The notes: a model not told the origin generated them from the sequence alone. A stretch of DNA of 23,230 nucleotides from Lingula anatina (GCF_001039355.2 NW_019775392.1:221084-244313); one strand, 5' to 3'. Shown: positions 1 through 21,238, counted from the stretch's first letter. Program-made: numbers and translations.

Positions 1-1599
1 GGCGGTAATAAGCAGTTTTCCAGGATACGCACTCAAACTTGAAACATGAATCTGGGACGCGTATTTATATGCACTATTACCATAAGTCATCTTGGGCGAG
101 CAGGTTGTAACCTTGGACCATTAGGAATAACATGTTTTTACCGTCTCAAAGTTATGCAAATTTGGATAAAATGTGGTCACGGTTTACCATAAAGTATTAC
201 AAGTTTAATTTACGCTTTTAGGACGTACACGTGCGACCAAGCACCAAAAGTCCCTAGAAGTCAAACACAGCGCTTACTACATATTCATGAATTCATCCAT
301 GTTTGCATTATACCATCCATTCATCTAACCACCAATTCCTATTACTTGATTAATCAAAAATAATTTAAATAAATATTGTATAATTATCCAGTTAGTTACG
401 GTATAATTATCAACCACTGCGTGGGCATTCCGTCAAAATATTTTCCAAAATTCTGACCGTATTGAAAAATGGGAATTAAGGTGACTCAGAAAATTTTAGC
501 TTTTAGCAGTAAGCAGTTATATTAAGTGCCGAGTTTTGAGATGATTTATTCCTAGTCAAGCAATGCTTTGACGTGTAGTTACGCGTATAAAGGTGATGCT
601 CATTAAAAAGTACGGCCCTGCTAATTATTACTCGAGGTCATCCAGACGATGAGATTAAAAAAAAACCTCACTGCATGCACAGAATTAGTCAGAGGAATAA
701 TTGTAAATAGCTGGTGAAAAAAAATCTCTCTACAGTACGTCCATGGTAGACCACGTCACAAAACAATGCAATAAATTTGTGGAATATATTTGACGGAATA
801 TATTTGGCAAAATTGATATTTTTTACGACAGGCTGACATGCTGGTGTCGTCCTGGCCATGTGTATTTTTATACCAATGAAATACCCGTGTGATCTACTCA
901 TTCTTTCTTCGAGATTGTCTCAATAAGCTAGATCATTATCAGGCAAATACGAAATTACCTTCCTCAATCTAAGAGCTTTTGCTTTCGCTTTGTCCACCAG
1001 TAGCATCTGCGGACACAAAGGAAGAAGGAATGTCTTCCCTAATCTTTAACTTCCCTAATTTCTAGAGCGTGTATACGAATCTAGGCTGAAATTTTCGCAC
1101 CTATATGCTACCCCTACCAGCTTTAGGTAAAACCCCAGGTAAGCATATATGGCAAAAACAAAAGTGCGTGGATTTTCCCAAATAAACGTAGATAAAACAT
1201 CGGTTTCATGTGATAATTATTCGCCACATACTGTGACATATTATGCGTGGAAATTTTTAATTATCTCTGGAATGAGCTCGAGCTTACAGATAATTTCAAA
1301 ATAAATGGCGTCACGTGTTTTTAAAATAGACGAAAACGTGCGCCGTGTTTTTACAATCACCTGGCTAACCGTCGTAACAATTATTGCATTCTTCATTTTG
1401 CCGAATAGAAACTCTCCAGAACGAGACACACTTCCTTGTTAAAAAGACCCAGGTAGTTTCGGTATTTATAGGGGACATCTTCCGGGTTGGCTGATTTAGT
1501 CATAAGTTTGATCTGTCTGGTCTGTGCGGGTTAATATTGACTATCTATTGGAATATATCATTATAGACGAACTCCAAATTGTAGCTTTCATAGGACGTG
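1..1599. other. Upstream region without a recognisable gene
   Basis: The longest frames here are 62-70 codons on the minus strand, with no similarity I recognise and no splice pattern. The stretch is AT-rich and mostly unique. Its last part should carry the promoter and 5' leader of the BPI/LBP gene. The end of an upstream gene could lie here unseen. Confidence 0.5.
1463..1470 (+). promoter_or_regulatory. Possible TATA box of the BPI/LBP gene
   Basis: TATTTATA lies about 130 bases before the start codon. If transcription begins about 30 bases downstream, near 1495-1500, the 5' leader is about 100 bases and the ATG at 1600 is the first in it. This is motif recognition only; AT-rich DNA gives many such matches. 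Confidence 0.3.
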
Positions 1600-4500
1600 A
1601 TGACTTCCTTGGCGAATAACGTCGCGGTCATCACCATAGTTGGGCTAATTGGGTGTGTCAAGGTAGGGGAGGCAGTCAATCCTGGCTTAAAAGTGAGAAT
1701 CACCCAAGTTGGACTTAACTTTGGTGAGTACTCTTTTCATGTGGCGGGCAATTTAGAAATGATGTAAACACCATTTAATTTGGTATAGTGTAATGATGTA
1801 AACACCATTTAATTTGGTATAGTGTGATTCAAGATTCGCGATAGGTCAAAGTGAAAGACATGGGTTTTCACTGCTGCTTAGCACAATATTACCTAGGTAG
1901 CCTACTAGATTTTGGTATTGACAGCTTGATCTTGATTTCATAAATATAACCACGTCAGTAATAGTAAAGCTGTAAAGCTAACACATGGAAAGGTATAGCG
2001 AGTAAGCTAGCTTTATAGTGCCCTGACACGCAGGGTACACAATATGCACTACGCCGTTATAAAATCAATTGCGGTAGTGACGCTCCTTGAACCTCAGGTG
2101 CAATTTGCTCCTCTGGGTTAATTTGTTTGTACATATCTTGTTGTTCTATATTTTCTAATAGTTTTTCCCGGATGATTTTGACTGTAAAGGAACGACCGCT
2201 TATTTCAAAATGAAAATGAAAATAAATGCTGATAATTTCTCCTTATTACTTTCGTATGGAGATGAATTCGCTAGTATATAACTCTATTGACAAATTCTAT
2301 GCATCGGTTCTATTTATTGAAGAAAATGATACAGGACACAGTTAAGAGAGCAGTCTTTGTGAAATGAATTGAATATATAGAATAATGAAATAAGAAAAAA
2401 AACGTAACTTGTGCGTTGTGAGCGATCGAGACATGTAGATGACGACGTCTTTCGACCAGACAAAAGTCATGTCGATAAAAAAAAATCATTATTTCAAATC
2501 TCAGAATAAATTCATTGTATCTTTTTACAGCTGAGAAGTCACTTGTAGACAATTTAGGTCGCAAGATCACCGGGGCCCATATCGATGACCAGCATGGGAC
2601 GGCAGACGTCGGAATTGGGAAGTTCGATTATGATATTACGAAGTATACTGCTCTCTCTCTCTCTCTCTTCCAACGCAAAGGGTCACAAAAATTTCACGCC
2701 ATTTGGTTTCAATTATAAAATCGAAATAAATGTGTAATATTCTATTACTTCAGTAAGGACCTGCTATCGACACTGAAAGAACAGTGCACTTCTGCTCGTT
2801 TTGACCATGTTCCACTTAATTTATTTTATTGATAACGAAAATTGAAATTTCAGTCTCCAGATAACAGCATTCAATCGCCCCCAGTCCCATATGTCAGTGT
2901 TACCCGGAAGTGGACTGGGGTGGCGGACATCTGGGGGGCACATTCAACTTCATGGAGACTGGAGATACAAAAGTCGCGGATGGTGAGTTCAAAGACGGTT
3001 GTCTGATATGCCACAACAGTGGCGGATTTAGAAGGGGGGACGGTGAGGGGGGAAGGACGGGGGGGGGGGGGGGCATCTGCGAACCCGCCCCTTTAAATAA
3101 TCCTGGATCCGCCCCTGCACAAGAAAACTTTTGAAATCATTTAGTTGATTAAAGGTATCAGTTGGCTGTATAGCATTTCGTTGACTTCCAAATCTTTCTA
3201 TTTTTTTACTTTGTGGATACGTTATTTTTGTCAAAGGCGGTGTTTGTGGTTAACAACCTTTTTTATAATTTATATAAAAATATCATTATTGCTTGTAAAG
3301 AATGAAATAGAAGTCTTATATTAGCGAGAGATGCTGATGAATAAATGTTTAAAAAACACGGGCACGGATATCGTACACGTATTTTAACGCAGTACTTTAA
3401 ATGAATAGAATAAACGAAGAAAGTGGAATTAACTTTGGATATTAAGAGAAAAGTATTAAAAATGACCAGGTCTGTTTCATAGTGCATTGAGCGCCAATAA
3501 GTCGCCAGCTATGCCTTTGAGTTGACCTTCAATGTGTTATTGTTTGTGTATATTCACAACTATTTAATAAATATATTAATACGCCAGTTTCTTTTCTTTT
3601 TTTTTTTTTGTAATCACACATTAATCACACATTTTTTTTTTGCCAATTTATAACAGGATTAAAATCAGCGACCATGGTTCGTTCGACATTTCAGTTGATG
3701 GTATTGACTTCCAGCTGGCTGTTGGTCTTGGTATGTCTATAAACCTGTCTCTGCCTCTTCTCTGTTATCTGTGTCTGTCTGTCTGTTTGTCTGTCTCTCT
3801 GTTTGCTCTCTATCTAGGTCTTCTAACATAGGCGTGAAGGTACATGCACATGTATATACTGATATACCCAGGTTAATTTCGTGTGATTAAATTCCATGGA
3901 CAAATTTAAGATAAATATGATTAACAGCGTACACTTTGAAACATTATACATACCTTTTAATCCACCACAGGTAAAGATTTCAACGGCAGGCCAAGCATTG
4001 CCGTGAGGCAGTGCAATGCCGGTCTTGGAAGCGTCCGTGTCACACTCCACGGAGGCGCCAGTTGGCTGTACAATCTGTTCCGTGGCTCCATTGAACGTCC
4101 CATTAAGGAAAAAGTTAGCAGCTTGGTACGTAGTTTACTACACACGACAGTCTTCTTTGATGTTTCAGCGAGAATAAGCGGACAATACTCTTAAATCGAA
4201 ATGGATTTATCCAAAACATGCTTTCCTTTGTTACTTTTACTAACTTTTTTCCCTTAAAATGGAATAATATATTAATACTCGTTTATGTTCTGCTTAAAAT
4301 GCAAGAACTAGAATAAGTTGTACATATATTGCTTTTTCTGCACCTGTTCTTTGACTAAAGGTAAATCTCCCCATATCTGCCTTGCCATTAAAAAAAAAAT
4401 TAATGGCGTTTATAAATGTAGCTCTGCGTTTTTCCTTTCAGCTCTGTCCCGCCGCGAGAAAGGAAATCAACGACAACGCAGAGAAACATTTAGCAAACTT

Positions 4501-4981
4501 AAAAGGTAAGTCTACCATCATTACGGTTTGTTTACACAAACCTAGATCTAAAATATTGATGAGAAATATGTAAACATCTTTTTTGCTATGAGCAGTGCAT
4601 TGGATTTTTTTATGTGTGCAATATTTTGCATGTTTTATCTTCAATCTAATATAAACAAATAGGTTTGATAAAGGGGCGTCAACCAAATGATAAATACATG
4701 AAGTTGTATGCATAGTCTAATTCGTGAAGTCGAACAAGAACGTCATGCATACTTATTTTTGATGCCATTTTACTAAATTAAAAGTACATTAAAGACGTTC
4801 TCCAGAAAAAAGCTTGAAAGAGCCTTTTAGACCACCTCTTTGCGTTTAAAACGGGGCTTATTTCTGTTGCCTTGTGATAAAATCACTTAATTGTAAGCAA
4901 ATCTTTTTATATAAATGTGTCACCTTGTATTAAAGTTATGTATAAGATATAAGTATAAATAATATCGTTTATTTATTCATT

Positions 4982-5016
<35 letters not shown>

Positions 5017-5843
5017 TTAAAGTGACCACCAAAGTCGGTAAAGACCTTGAACTAGACTATCGCTTGATTCAGCCGCCGCAATTTCATACTGGTTATGTGG
5101 AGTCCTTTCACAAGGTGAGACGTGGCGTCATTTCATTTATGTGACGTCATGTGCAATCTCTTTTGTCTTGCAGTCTGTCTTCTCGAAACGCAACCCCTGC
5201 CATGTAATCTACAAACATTGAAGTTTTAAGTACATACAGTTGTGGTTTAGCACGGATTGAATTATAGAGTGAAACTTGAAGATAAGGGTCTGCCATAGAC
5301 AAAAATGTTAAGACAAAATTGGCACACTTTTGCACCTTTATGTTTTGTTAAATACAGGGCTTTCAAAATACTGAGTCTATTTTCGTTTACACGCACATGT
5401 ATTCTATGGACGTACATTTATGCACCATCATATCGTAGGAAGTTGCTGAACAAGTATATAACACGTCATACTTCAACATTTATAAAATAAAGAAAAATAT
5501 ATAAATTGATAAATAAAGTCCAGTTCAGTGATAGATACAACCTAAAAGAACAGGTTTCATTATTGTTATTGTAATTGGTGTAGCGTTTTTATAGAAAACA
5601 TTACATTTTTGTTAAAGGGATTATTGAAAGGGACCACTGATAAGACAGACCCGCCCGTGGAGGCGCCGGACATGCCGGAGATGACGGGCAGTACCCGGAT
5701 GCTGTACGTCCAGATGTCGGAGTACGTCATGAACACGGCTGGATACGTATTACACAAACATGGCCTGCTGAGATATTACCTGACTAGTATAGACGTAAGT
5801 TGTTTGTGTGTGTGTGTGTGTGTGTGCGCGCGCATGCACATGC

Positions 5844-5883
<40 letters not shown>

Positions 5884-8312
5884 CCATACCGGTCGTTGTA
5901 TCCATCGGGTGGGTGGGTGGGTGGGCGATGCACGGTGTTGGAAATAGAGCAGATTTAAAATTGACCAATCTAGAAATGAAAATCACAATATGTACTCAAC
6001 TTGCACATTTTTTAAGTTTTGCAGTTGCTGTACACATTGCCTTCTCTTCAGGTTCCTGAAGATCAGCGCCACTACTTCAAAACCAGTTGTGAGGGAGAGA
6101 AAACTTGCATGGGAAGAATAGTGCCCCAGGTAAGGACTCAGATAGCAAAGTTGGATCCAGGGGGCTTGCGTGGGGCACTTTCAAATTTGATTTATTTTTT
6201 TATTTAATAGTCCCTTCATTTTTACAAAAGGATGGAGAAATGAGTCCCTCTTAGAACCATAGAAACATGGGTCATATGTTTCATTTCAATTTTTGAGAAA
6301 GGGACCTAGGGTTACAATTTTTTCGTGCCTTCCATTTTTTTTTATCCTGGTTCTGTTATAGACTCACTGTTAAAAATTAGTCTTTGTAGCGGAAAATATT
6401 AATTTTACTTGGCAGAATGAGAAATGTTGTCCTCCGTGTGAAGATCGTCACAGTTTCTCACTGCAGAAAGAAACGGCTGTGAAATATTATTATGCCTGTC
6501 TGTAAAATTAAACTAACTGTGGGGGAACCCAGCAAACTCAGAATGTTGTATAACTTTACCGTAACGTGACCATAATGTTTCTTGGTTATATAAACGTTAT
6601 GGTAACGTTATAATAACGTTATATGTTTGCTGGGAAGTTACTCTTTTGTCATTATAGAATGTTATTTCTTTGTTATATGATGTACACCACAGGTCGGCGA
6701 AAAGTTTCCCAACTGCACTGTATCTATGGACCTGCAGACCACGGAGCCGCCAACCCTCTCTGTGACGGCTGGGAAAATCTCGGGACACTTTCGAGGAGAT
6801 ATGCGGTTTTATGTGAAGCACCCGGAGCAGCCGAAAAACATTTACGTGTTCACAGCTTCGTCGGTAATTCGATTATTTATTTGTTAATTTACTTATCTAT
6901 GTATCTGTTTATTTATTTATTATGTTAATTTTATTGTATTTTAGGTTTATATTATTCAAATTTGCTGTAATTGATGTCACATTTTCTGCCCTGTTGTAAG
7001 TGAAGTGAACCTTAAACACTAACGTTTTATTGTAATCCACGTCAAAGTCATTCCAAGACAGTTAAACAATTGCACGAAATCACAGTCCAGAATGCATACC
7101 TAATGTAAGGTTTATGACAGGTGTTTGAAGTACCTAGTTACTCACGCTATCATAGTTGCTTTGTCATAAGAATGCCACAATTTACAGGATGTTTTGAATG
7201 CTGGGCGGATCAAATTAATTAATTTATTAAACACGCAAACATAAACGGATGTCAGTTTATCTGAAATTATGACTGTACTGAGTTATGAATCGAATGTTTA
7301 TGAGGCCTGAATGTTTGTATGATGACTGTCACGTTTCTTATTTACTTTAGACGCTGAATGTATCTCTGAATATATCTGTGCGCGGAGACAATCTTGCGGC
7401 CAATGTGGGGCCTTCACGGTGAGTGCCTGACAAAAATTAGTTCCATATGATATGAAACATTTACTTTCGAATTGTGGCCGTGTTAAAGTCGAAACAATTT
7501 TATAGTTTTGATTCGTTTTCAGCCTTAGTTTAAACCGTATGTATAGTGGATTTTAACTTTAATTAACTTTTCAGCATCACAGGAAAGTTCAGACTAAATT
7601 ATGTGTTCGAATTGATCTAGATGCTTGAAACATCTACATTATTAGCACCGGAGTTCAATAAAATCTCACAGTTTCAGACGCACATGAAGCCCGAACGCTT
7701 TGTCATACGTAACTGTGTATTTTTATTATTTTTTTTTTAATTTTTGCAAAGACAATCCAATTACACATTAATATTTTCTTGTTTTCAGGATACAGTTCGA
7801 TGTTAAAGACAGTACTATCGGCCCGATTACGGTATGTCAACGTGTACTCCCTCTAGTAGCCTATACATGTATTTTAAGTAGGCAGGGGGGATGCTGGTGG
7901 GTGGCTGTTGATTTTAAAGTACTCAACGGTGACTACTAAAATAGTTTGAAATAAATGTTTAATGTGAGCCAGAATCTTTTAACTGAGAGAAGTATTTGAA
8001 TTAAGATAGAAAAAATTAAGTACCGATGAAACTCATCAGTGAACTTGATCGTAAACGAGCGGGTCGATTTCCCGGTGGTCAGTACCCTATAATCCGACAA
8101 CTGTTCCATGTTCCGACGATCCCCGGTAATTGACTGTCCAGCAATTTGGTAATACTGTTCCAGAGATGTTGATTCGGGTCTTAATATTTGTTTCTGGCTT
8201 TTTATTTTCAGACCAGAGGATTAGACTTTGTTGCAAACATCATTCTCAACTCGTTCATCATACCAAAGCTTAACAGTATGTAGGGCCTGCATGTTCCAGA
8301 AACTCGTCTTTG

Positions 8313-8374
<62 letters not shown>

Positions 8375-8574
8375 TGCTTTTCTCTTTGGTGTTTCTCAAA
8401 GTAATGTATGTTTTAATGGGAATAATATCTAATTAAATTGAAATTTTGAGAAGAACAAGTGGTGCATTTGTATACTTACAATATTAGTTCATATTTTGTT
8501 TATCTTGTTAAGTTACCTAGATGTCACACTTCATTGCATTGCTTTGTATCCTGTTGTTGAAAAGCACAATGTGT

Positions 8575-8628
<54 letters not shown>

Positions 8629-8867
8629 AGAGGTTGGAAAACAGGGACTACCAATTACAAAATTAGACAACGTTAAACTTGTGAACCCGAGCGTAGAACT
8701 AATGCAGGTATGAGATGATTATTATTATTATATAAAGCCTTTAATTTGCAAAATTAATGCAATCATTAAATGGAAAATCAAAAATATATTTTCCTGACTG
8801 GTGTCCATGTCCGTTCATTTCTTTTCAGAATTCCGTTGTGATCGCTGCGGATGTGGCGTATCTGTAG
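1600..8867 (+). CDS. BPI/LBP family secreted lipopolysaccharide-binding protein, 15 exons, 488 aa
   Basis: The spliced product is a bactericidal permeability-increasing / LPS-binding protein. Family members are secreted, bind the lipid A of Gram-negative bacteria and fold as two lipid-binding barrels. Residues 1-25 form a signal peptide with a hydrophobic core (VAVITIVGLIG), followed by NPGLKVRITQVGLNF, close to the mature start of human BPI (NPGVVVRISQKGLDY). TNLQITAFNRPQS and HGDWRYK (112-118) lie in the region used for LPS contact in BPI/LBP. ISDHGSFDISVDG and the cysteines at 161 and 200 (human spacing 40, here 39) fit the conserved disulphide. PPVEAPDMP near 262-270 is the linker between barrels; residues after about 275 form the C-terminal barrel and end in IAADVAYL. 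NxS/T sites are at 342, 395 and 399. The start is the first ATG after the putative TATA box. BPI and LBP cannot be told apart in invertebrates. Length (human BPI 487) and exon number support an intact gene. Confidence 0.93.
1724..2530 (+). other. Intron 1 of the BPI/LBP gene
   Basis: This 807-base AT-rich intron runs from a GTGAGT donor to a TTTTTACAG acceptor. Apart from the 34-base tandem duplication I see no element in it. The minus-strand open frame near 2310-2570 overlaps exon 2 and has low-complexity composition, so I treat it as chance. Confidence 0.6.
1758..1825. repeat. Tandem duplication, two copies of a 34-base unit
   Basis: The unit beginning AATGATGTAAACACCATTTA occurs at 1758-1791 and again at 1792-1825 with no difference that I can see. 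It lies in intron 1 of the BPI/LBP gene, just after the exon 1 donor. Perfect identity suggests a recent duplication. Confidence 0.9.
3017..3117. mobile_element. Short hAT-like MITE in intron 3 of the BPI/LBP gene
   Basis: The left end CAGTGGCGGATTTAG and the right end, read on the other strand as CAGGGGCGGATCCAGG, are imperfect terminal inverted repeats. Ends of the type CAGTGGCGGATC are common in short non-autonomous hAT elements of invertebrates (from memory). The body is about 101 bases and includes a run of 15 G. Flanking octamers CCACAACA and GCACAAGA agree at six of eight positions, a possible decayed target duplication slightly out of register with the ends. There is no coding capacity. 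Confidence 0.5.
3764..3800. repeat. GTCT-rich microsatellite
   Basis: Imperfect repeats of GTCT and CTCT lie in intron 4, 33 bases after the exon 4 donor. This is simple sequence with no other signal. Confidence 0.7.
4968..5018. repeat. (TTTA)n microsatellite at the exon 7 acceptor
   Basis: About twelve TTTA units end four bases before exon 7 of the BPI/LBP gene (start 5023). The repeat itself therefore provides the T-rich tract next to the AG acceptor, and length changes here would alter that splice site. Confidence 0.9.
5805..5925. repeat. Compound (GT)n / (GC)n / (GGGT)n repeat
   Basis: Starting ten bases after the exon 8 donor there is alternating purine-pyrimidine sequence: GT repeats, a GCGCGCGC core, then a long second GT run to 5881. 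A (GGGT)n tract follows at about 5907-5925. The first part can adopt Z-DNA and the second can form a G-quadruplex. It explains the valine/cysteine-rich and histidine/threonine-rich open frames here, which are not genes. Confidence 0.9.
8315..8370. repeat. (AT)28 microsatellite
   Basis: An uninterrupted AT dinucleotide repeat of 56 bases lies in intron 13 of the BPI/LBP gene, about 40 bases after the donor. Confidence 0.95.
8577..8626. repeat. Poly(T) tract of 50 bases at the exon 14 acceptor
   Basis: An unbroken run of T ends directly at GCAG, the acceptor of exon 14 (start 8631), and forms its whole polypyrimidine tract. It may be the reversed tail of an old retroposon, but I see no element body attached. 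Such length is prone to sequencing error. Confidence 0.9.
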
Positions 8868-9082
8868 TCCGCACAGAAGATTCGGAGGACTTTCATTGGA
8901 TAAATCCAATGTCCAAGCACCAGTTTTATTTTATTGGTCGTCAATGTCAGATTTCTTTCACCAGTGACAGTATCAATGCATTTCCACAACTTTGTGCGAC
9001 TTTGTTTTTAACAGTGTATTTTACGTTTTATTACCACGAATGCACTTGATATTCCAAGTTCTACCTGTATGACAAGCATTTT

Positions 9083-9112
9083 TATGTACAGACACAGATG
9101 TGTCTGTACATA
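9083..9112. repeat. Inverted repeat, 14-base perfect arms
   Basis: TATGTACAGACACA at 9083-9096 is followed by GA and then its exact reverse complement TGTGTCTGTACATA at 9099-9112. In RNA it would fold as a hairpin with an opened apex. It lies in the presumed 3' UTR of the BPI/LBP gene. Confidence 0.9.
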
Positions 9113-9130
9113 TTGCCATCACCTGCGTCT

Positions 9131-9188
9131 GTCGTCGCCGTCGCCGATGGCGATGGCGATGCCGATGCCGATGGCGATGCCGGCGCCG
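9131..9188. repeat. GC-rich hexamer array (GATGGC/GATGCC)n
   Basis: Units GATGGC and GATGCC alternate after a CGTCGC start. The two unit types are nearly reverse complements, so the array can fold on itself. It stands out as GC-rich in an AT-rich 3' UTR. Confidence 0.85.
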
Positions 9189-9403
9189 TGCACTTTCCTT
9201 GTAAACACGATAAGTGGAGGTCAGTTTTACTTTTTGGCTTTATATTTACAGAACTGATNAACATTATGTACTTTTGCATCAGAATTGACAGTAGCCTATT
9301 TTGTTATTTCCTGCTTTTTGTCTGTACATTTGACAGCTTTGCTGCCTTGTTTAAATTTTTCATGGCCTATTTAAAAACTTTTAGATACAGAAATTGTTTT
9401 TGT

Positions 9404-9409
9404 AATAAA
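9404..9409 (+). terminator. Poly(A) signal of the BPI/LBP gene
   Basis: AATAAA lies 537 bases after the stop codon. It is followed by a T-rich stretch and a TGTATTGTGCTCT sequence that could serve as the downstream GU-rich element. It is the first canonical hexamer after the stop, so cleavage is expected near 9420-9430. Confidence 0.55.
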
Positions 9410-9889
9410 ATCTTTTTTCTCTCCAGAACTGTATTGTGCTCTAAAAAGCGTAGTGAGTAGGTGCTTTACAAAACACAGATAGAGCGTTAAAATACTTGCG
9501 TTAATATTCGGACGGATTATATTGTTTAACGATCTTCAAAAAGTCATCGACTAGAATTTTGTAAAAAAAATAATAATAATGATTCATATACTGTATACAA
9601 ACTTAACGGAATGACCATGTTATAACGCAAATTTCCGTTCACAGTCAATAGTCGCGATTCAGCCACAAATCTGTTTTGTTGTGAGCTAGGGTCCAAGATA
9701 GATATTTTGGATTCTAGCTATGAGTAACTACATATCCTGGCGTTAATGTCTAAATGTGCCCATAAAATATGGCACATGCACGGGTGCTGAGCTAAATGTC
9801 CCAATTTTAGTGACATTTGGTGAACCGCCCGATCGCCCGATGCATAAAATTGAAACGTTCAAACGCAAATGCATCAACCTTTCCTTCAA

Positions 9890-9917
9890 GGGGGAAGGGG
9901 GGGGGGTAGGGGGGGGG
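9890..9917 (+). repeat. G-rich tract with G-quadruplex potential
   Basis: Three long G runs separated by AA and TA occupy 28 bases. The pattern satisfies the usual quadruplex rule with very short loops. Confidence 0.7.
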
Positions 9918-10401
9918 TTTCTGAGTGAGAAAGTCTATAAAAAGACAAGCCTGGGAGGACCGGGAACCGACTGCTTGAAACAATATACTCCATCGCAACA
10001 CGCTGTTGACCTGTTTTCTTTCCCTACGCTTCAGAAGAACGGATTTTCTGGATCCACATTTTGATATTCAGTCGACTTCATGCCATTGCGTCACTAATCA
10101 TTCATTAAAAATGTAAGAAGCGCATTATTTTATATCTCCTTAGGTTGGCGGTAGGGGTAAGTGAGATGCCCTTATAAAAAGAATTGTCATCGAACGCAGA
10201 TCGACTGCTTGGCAGTCATTCATCGTAACCTTTCCCACTTTCACGCACGACATGCAGGGGACGAGATGCACTTGTCTTATAAATACTGTGTATGTATCCT
10301 TCCATAATGGGGATATAATTTGCTGTTGAATAAACTAAACGTGGTAGATCATGAAAGCACATCAAATTGCCGAAATAACTTATTGATTTGTCACAATTTT
10401 G

Positions 10402-10602
10402 GATAAAATAGTGTACAATAAAGGCAAGTTCTTTTTTTTTTTTTTAATTTTTTTTATTATCTTTTTTAAACAAGTCGTTTGGATAATTAACTGTTTTTCT
10501 ACTCTTGATAAAATAGTGTACAATAAAGGCAAGTTCTTTTTTTCTTTTCTTTTTTTTTTTTAACAAGTCGTTTGGATAATTAACTGTTTTTCTACTCTTG
10601 AT
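10402..10602. repeat. Tandem duplication of a block of about 105 bases
   Basis: GATAAAATAGTGTACAATAA starts both copies, at 10402 and at 10507. Both end with CAAGTCGTTTGGATAATTAA, then CTGTTTTTCTACTCTTGAT. The copies differ only in the length and make-up of the internal T-rich tract, so the second is about 12 bases shorter. Confidence 0.92.
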
Positions 10603-10774
10603 ACTGGGGAAAATTCTGATAATTTAGTAGTATTAAAGGCTTAGGAATACATTGCTGATAGACTTATTCAACGCCTTTCTCTCCTCTTTTAGATATCAAA
10701 TACCAAAAATAAATAACCAACTATCAGTAGTATTGAGATTTCGGGTTGTCTCAGTCCGCTTTTTTTTTTTTTTT

Positions 10775-10818
10775 TTACTTTGTACAGGTGACATTCGTCC
10801 CATATACTAAACCCAATA
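10775..10818 (-). repeat. Dispersed 44-base repeat, copy A
   Basis: This stretch matches the reverse complement of 19997-20040 at 40 of 44 positions, counted by eye. The T run just before it (10760-10776) would be a poly(A) tail if the element is read on the minus strand, which suggests a retroposon end. Confidence 0.75.
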
Positions 10819-10996
10819 GTCTATTTAAAGCTAACCGTACTACATGTAATCATACGGGAGTCCGGACTTCCATTCTTAGGCCTTTCATTCCTGTTGCACC
10901 GGTGCTGTAGCTAAATCATTAGTTGCGCTGTCATGTCGCACCTGTAGCACTCTGGCAACGACATCCGGGTATTTTGGCAGTTGCGAACAAGACAAA

Positions 10997-21238
<10,242 letters not shown>

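Larger units (their letters stand above)
1600..8867 (+). other. Exon map of the BPI/LBP gene
   Basis: Coding exons are 1600-1723, 2531-2642, 2854-2982, 3657-3730, 3971-4125, 4442-4505, 5023-5114, 5618-5794, 6052-6129, 6693-6863, 7351-7418, 7789-7831, 8212-8275, 8631-8707 and 8829-8867. The total is 1467 bases including the TAG stop. All introns are GT-AG and the phase closes at each junction. The weakest donor is exon 2 (AA/GTATAC at 2643). It is chosen because it joins FDYDIT to NLQITAFN, which aligns with the family. At exon 8 the first AG (5616-5617) keeps the frame, whereas a second AG at 5629-5630 would shift it. Human BPI also has 15 exons (from memory). Confidence 0.9.
8868..9430 (+). 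other. 3' UTR of the BPI/LBP gene
   Basis: From the TAG at 8865-8867 to the first good poly(A) signal at 9404 the sequence is non-coding. It holds a near-perfect palindrome (9083-9112), a GC-rich hexamer array (9131-9188) and one ambiguous base N at 9259. Open frames covering it read the repeat as Met/Pro/Ala or Asp/Ala/Gly strings and are not credible proteins. Confidence 0.6.
9431..10993. other. Intergenic spacer between the BPI/LBP and ZNF341 genes
   Basis: About 1.5 kb separates the two tandem genes. It contains a G-rich tract (9890-9917), a duplicated block of about 105 bases (10402-10602), a T run (10760-10776) joined to a dispersed 44-base repeat (10775-10818), and the TATA-less promoter region of the second gene. 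The 102-codon frame at 9756-10064 has no recognisable similarity and spans the G-rich tract, so I do not call it a gene. Confidence 0.55.

Noticed and set aside
1471-1483. NF-kB-like GGGGACATCTTCC near the BPI/LBP TATA-like box
   Set aside because: The spacing does not fit the ten-base kB consensus; attractive for an immune gene but unsupported.
5618-5630. Second AG acceptor for BPI exon 8 at 5629-5630
   Set aside because: It would remove 13 bases and break the reading frame.
5609-6059. Open frames with long Cys-Val or Thr-His runs
   Set aside because: Only the part up to 5794 is a real exon (BPI exon 8). The rest reads through the GT repeat in the intron.
9259-9259. Single ambiguous base N
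   Set aside because: A sequencing ambiguity in non-coding DNA with no effect on either gene model.
9069-9460. Open frames on both strands reading Met/Ala/Pro, Asp/Ala/Gly and Ser/Pro/Ala strings
   Set aside because: They are translations of the GATGGC/GATGCC hexamer array in the presumed BPI/LBP 3' UTR; all frames stay open only because of the repeat, and one spans an N.
9756-10064. 102-codon frame in the spacer as a gene
   Set aside because: It contains a poly-Gly/Val stretch from the G-rich tract, has no recognisable domain, and a minus-strand frame is open over the same bases.
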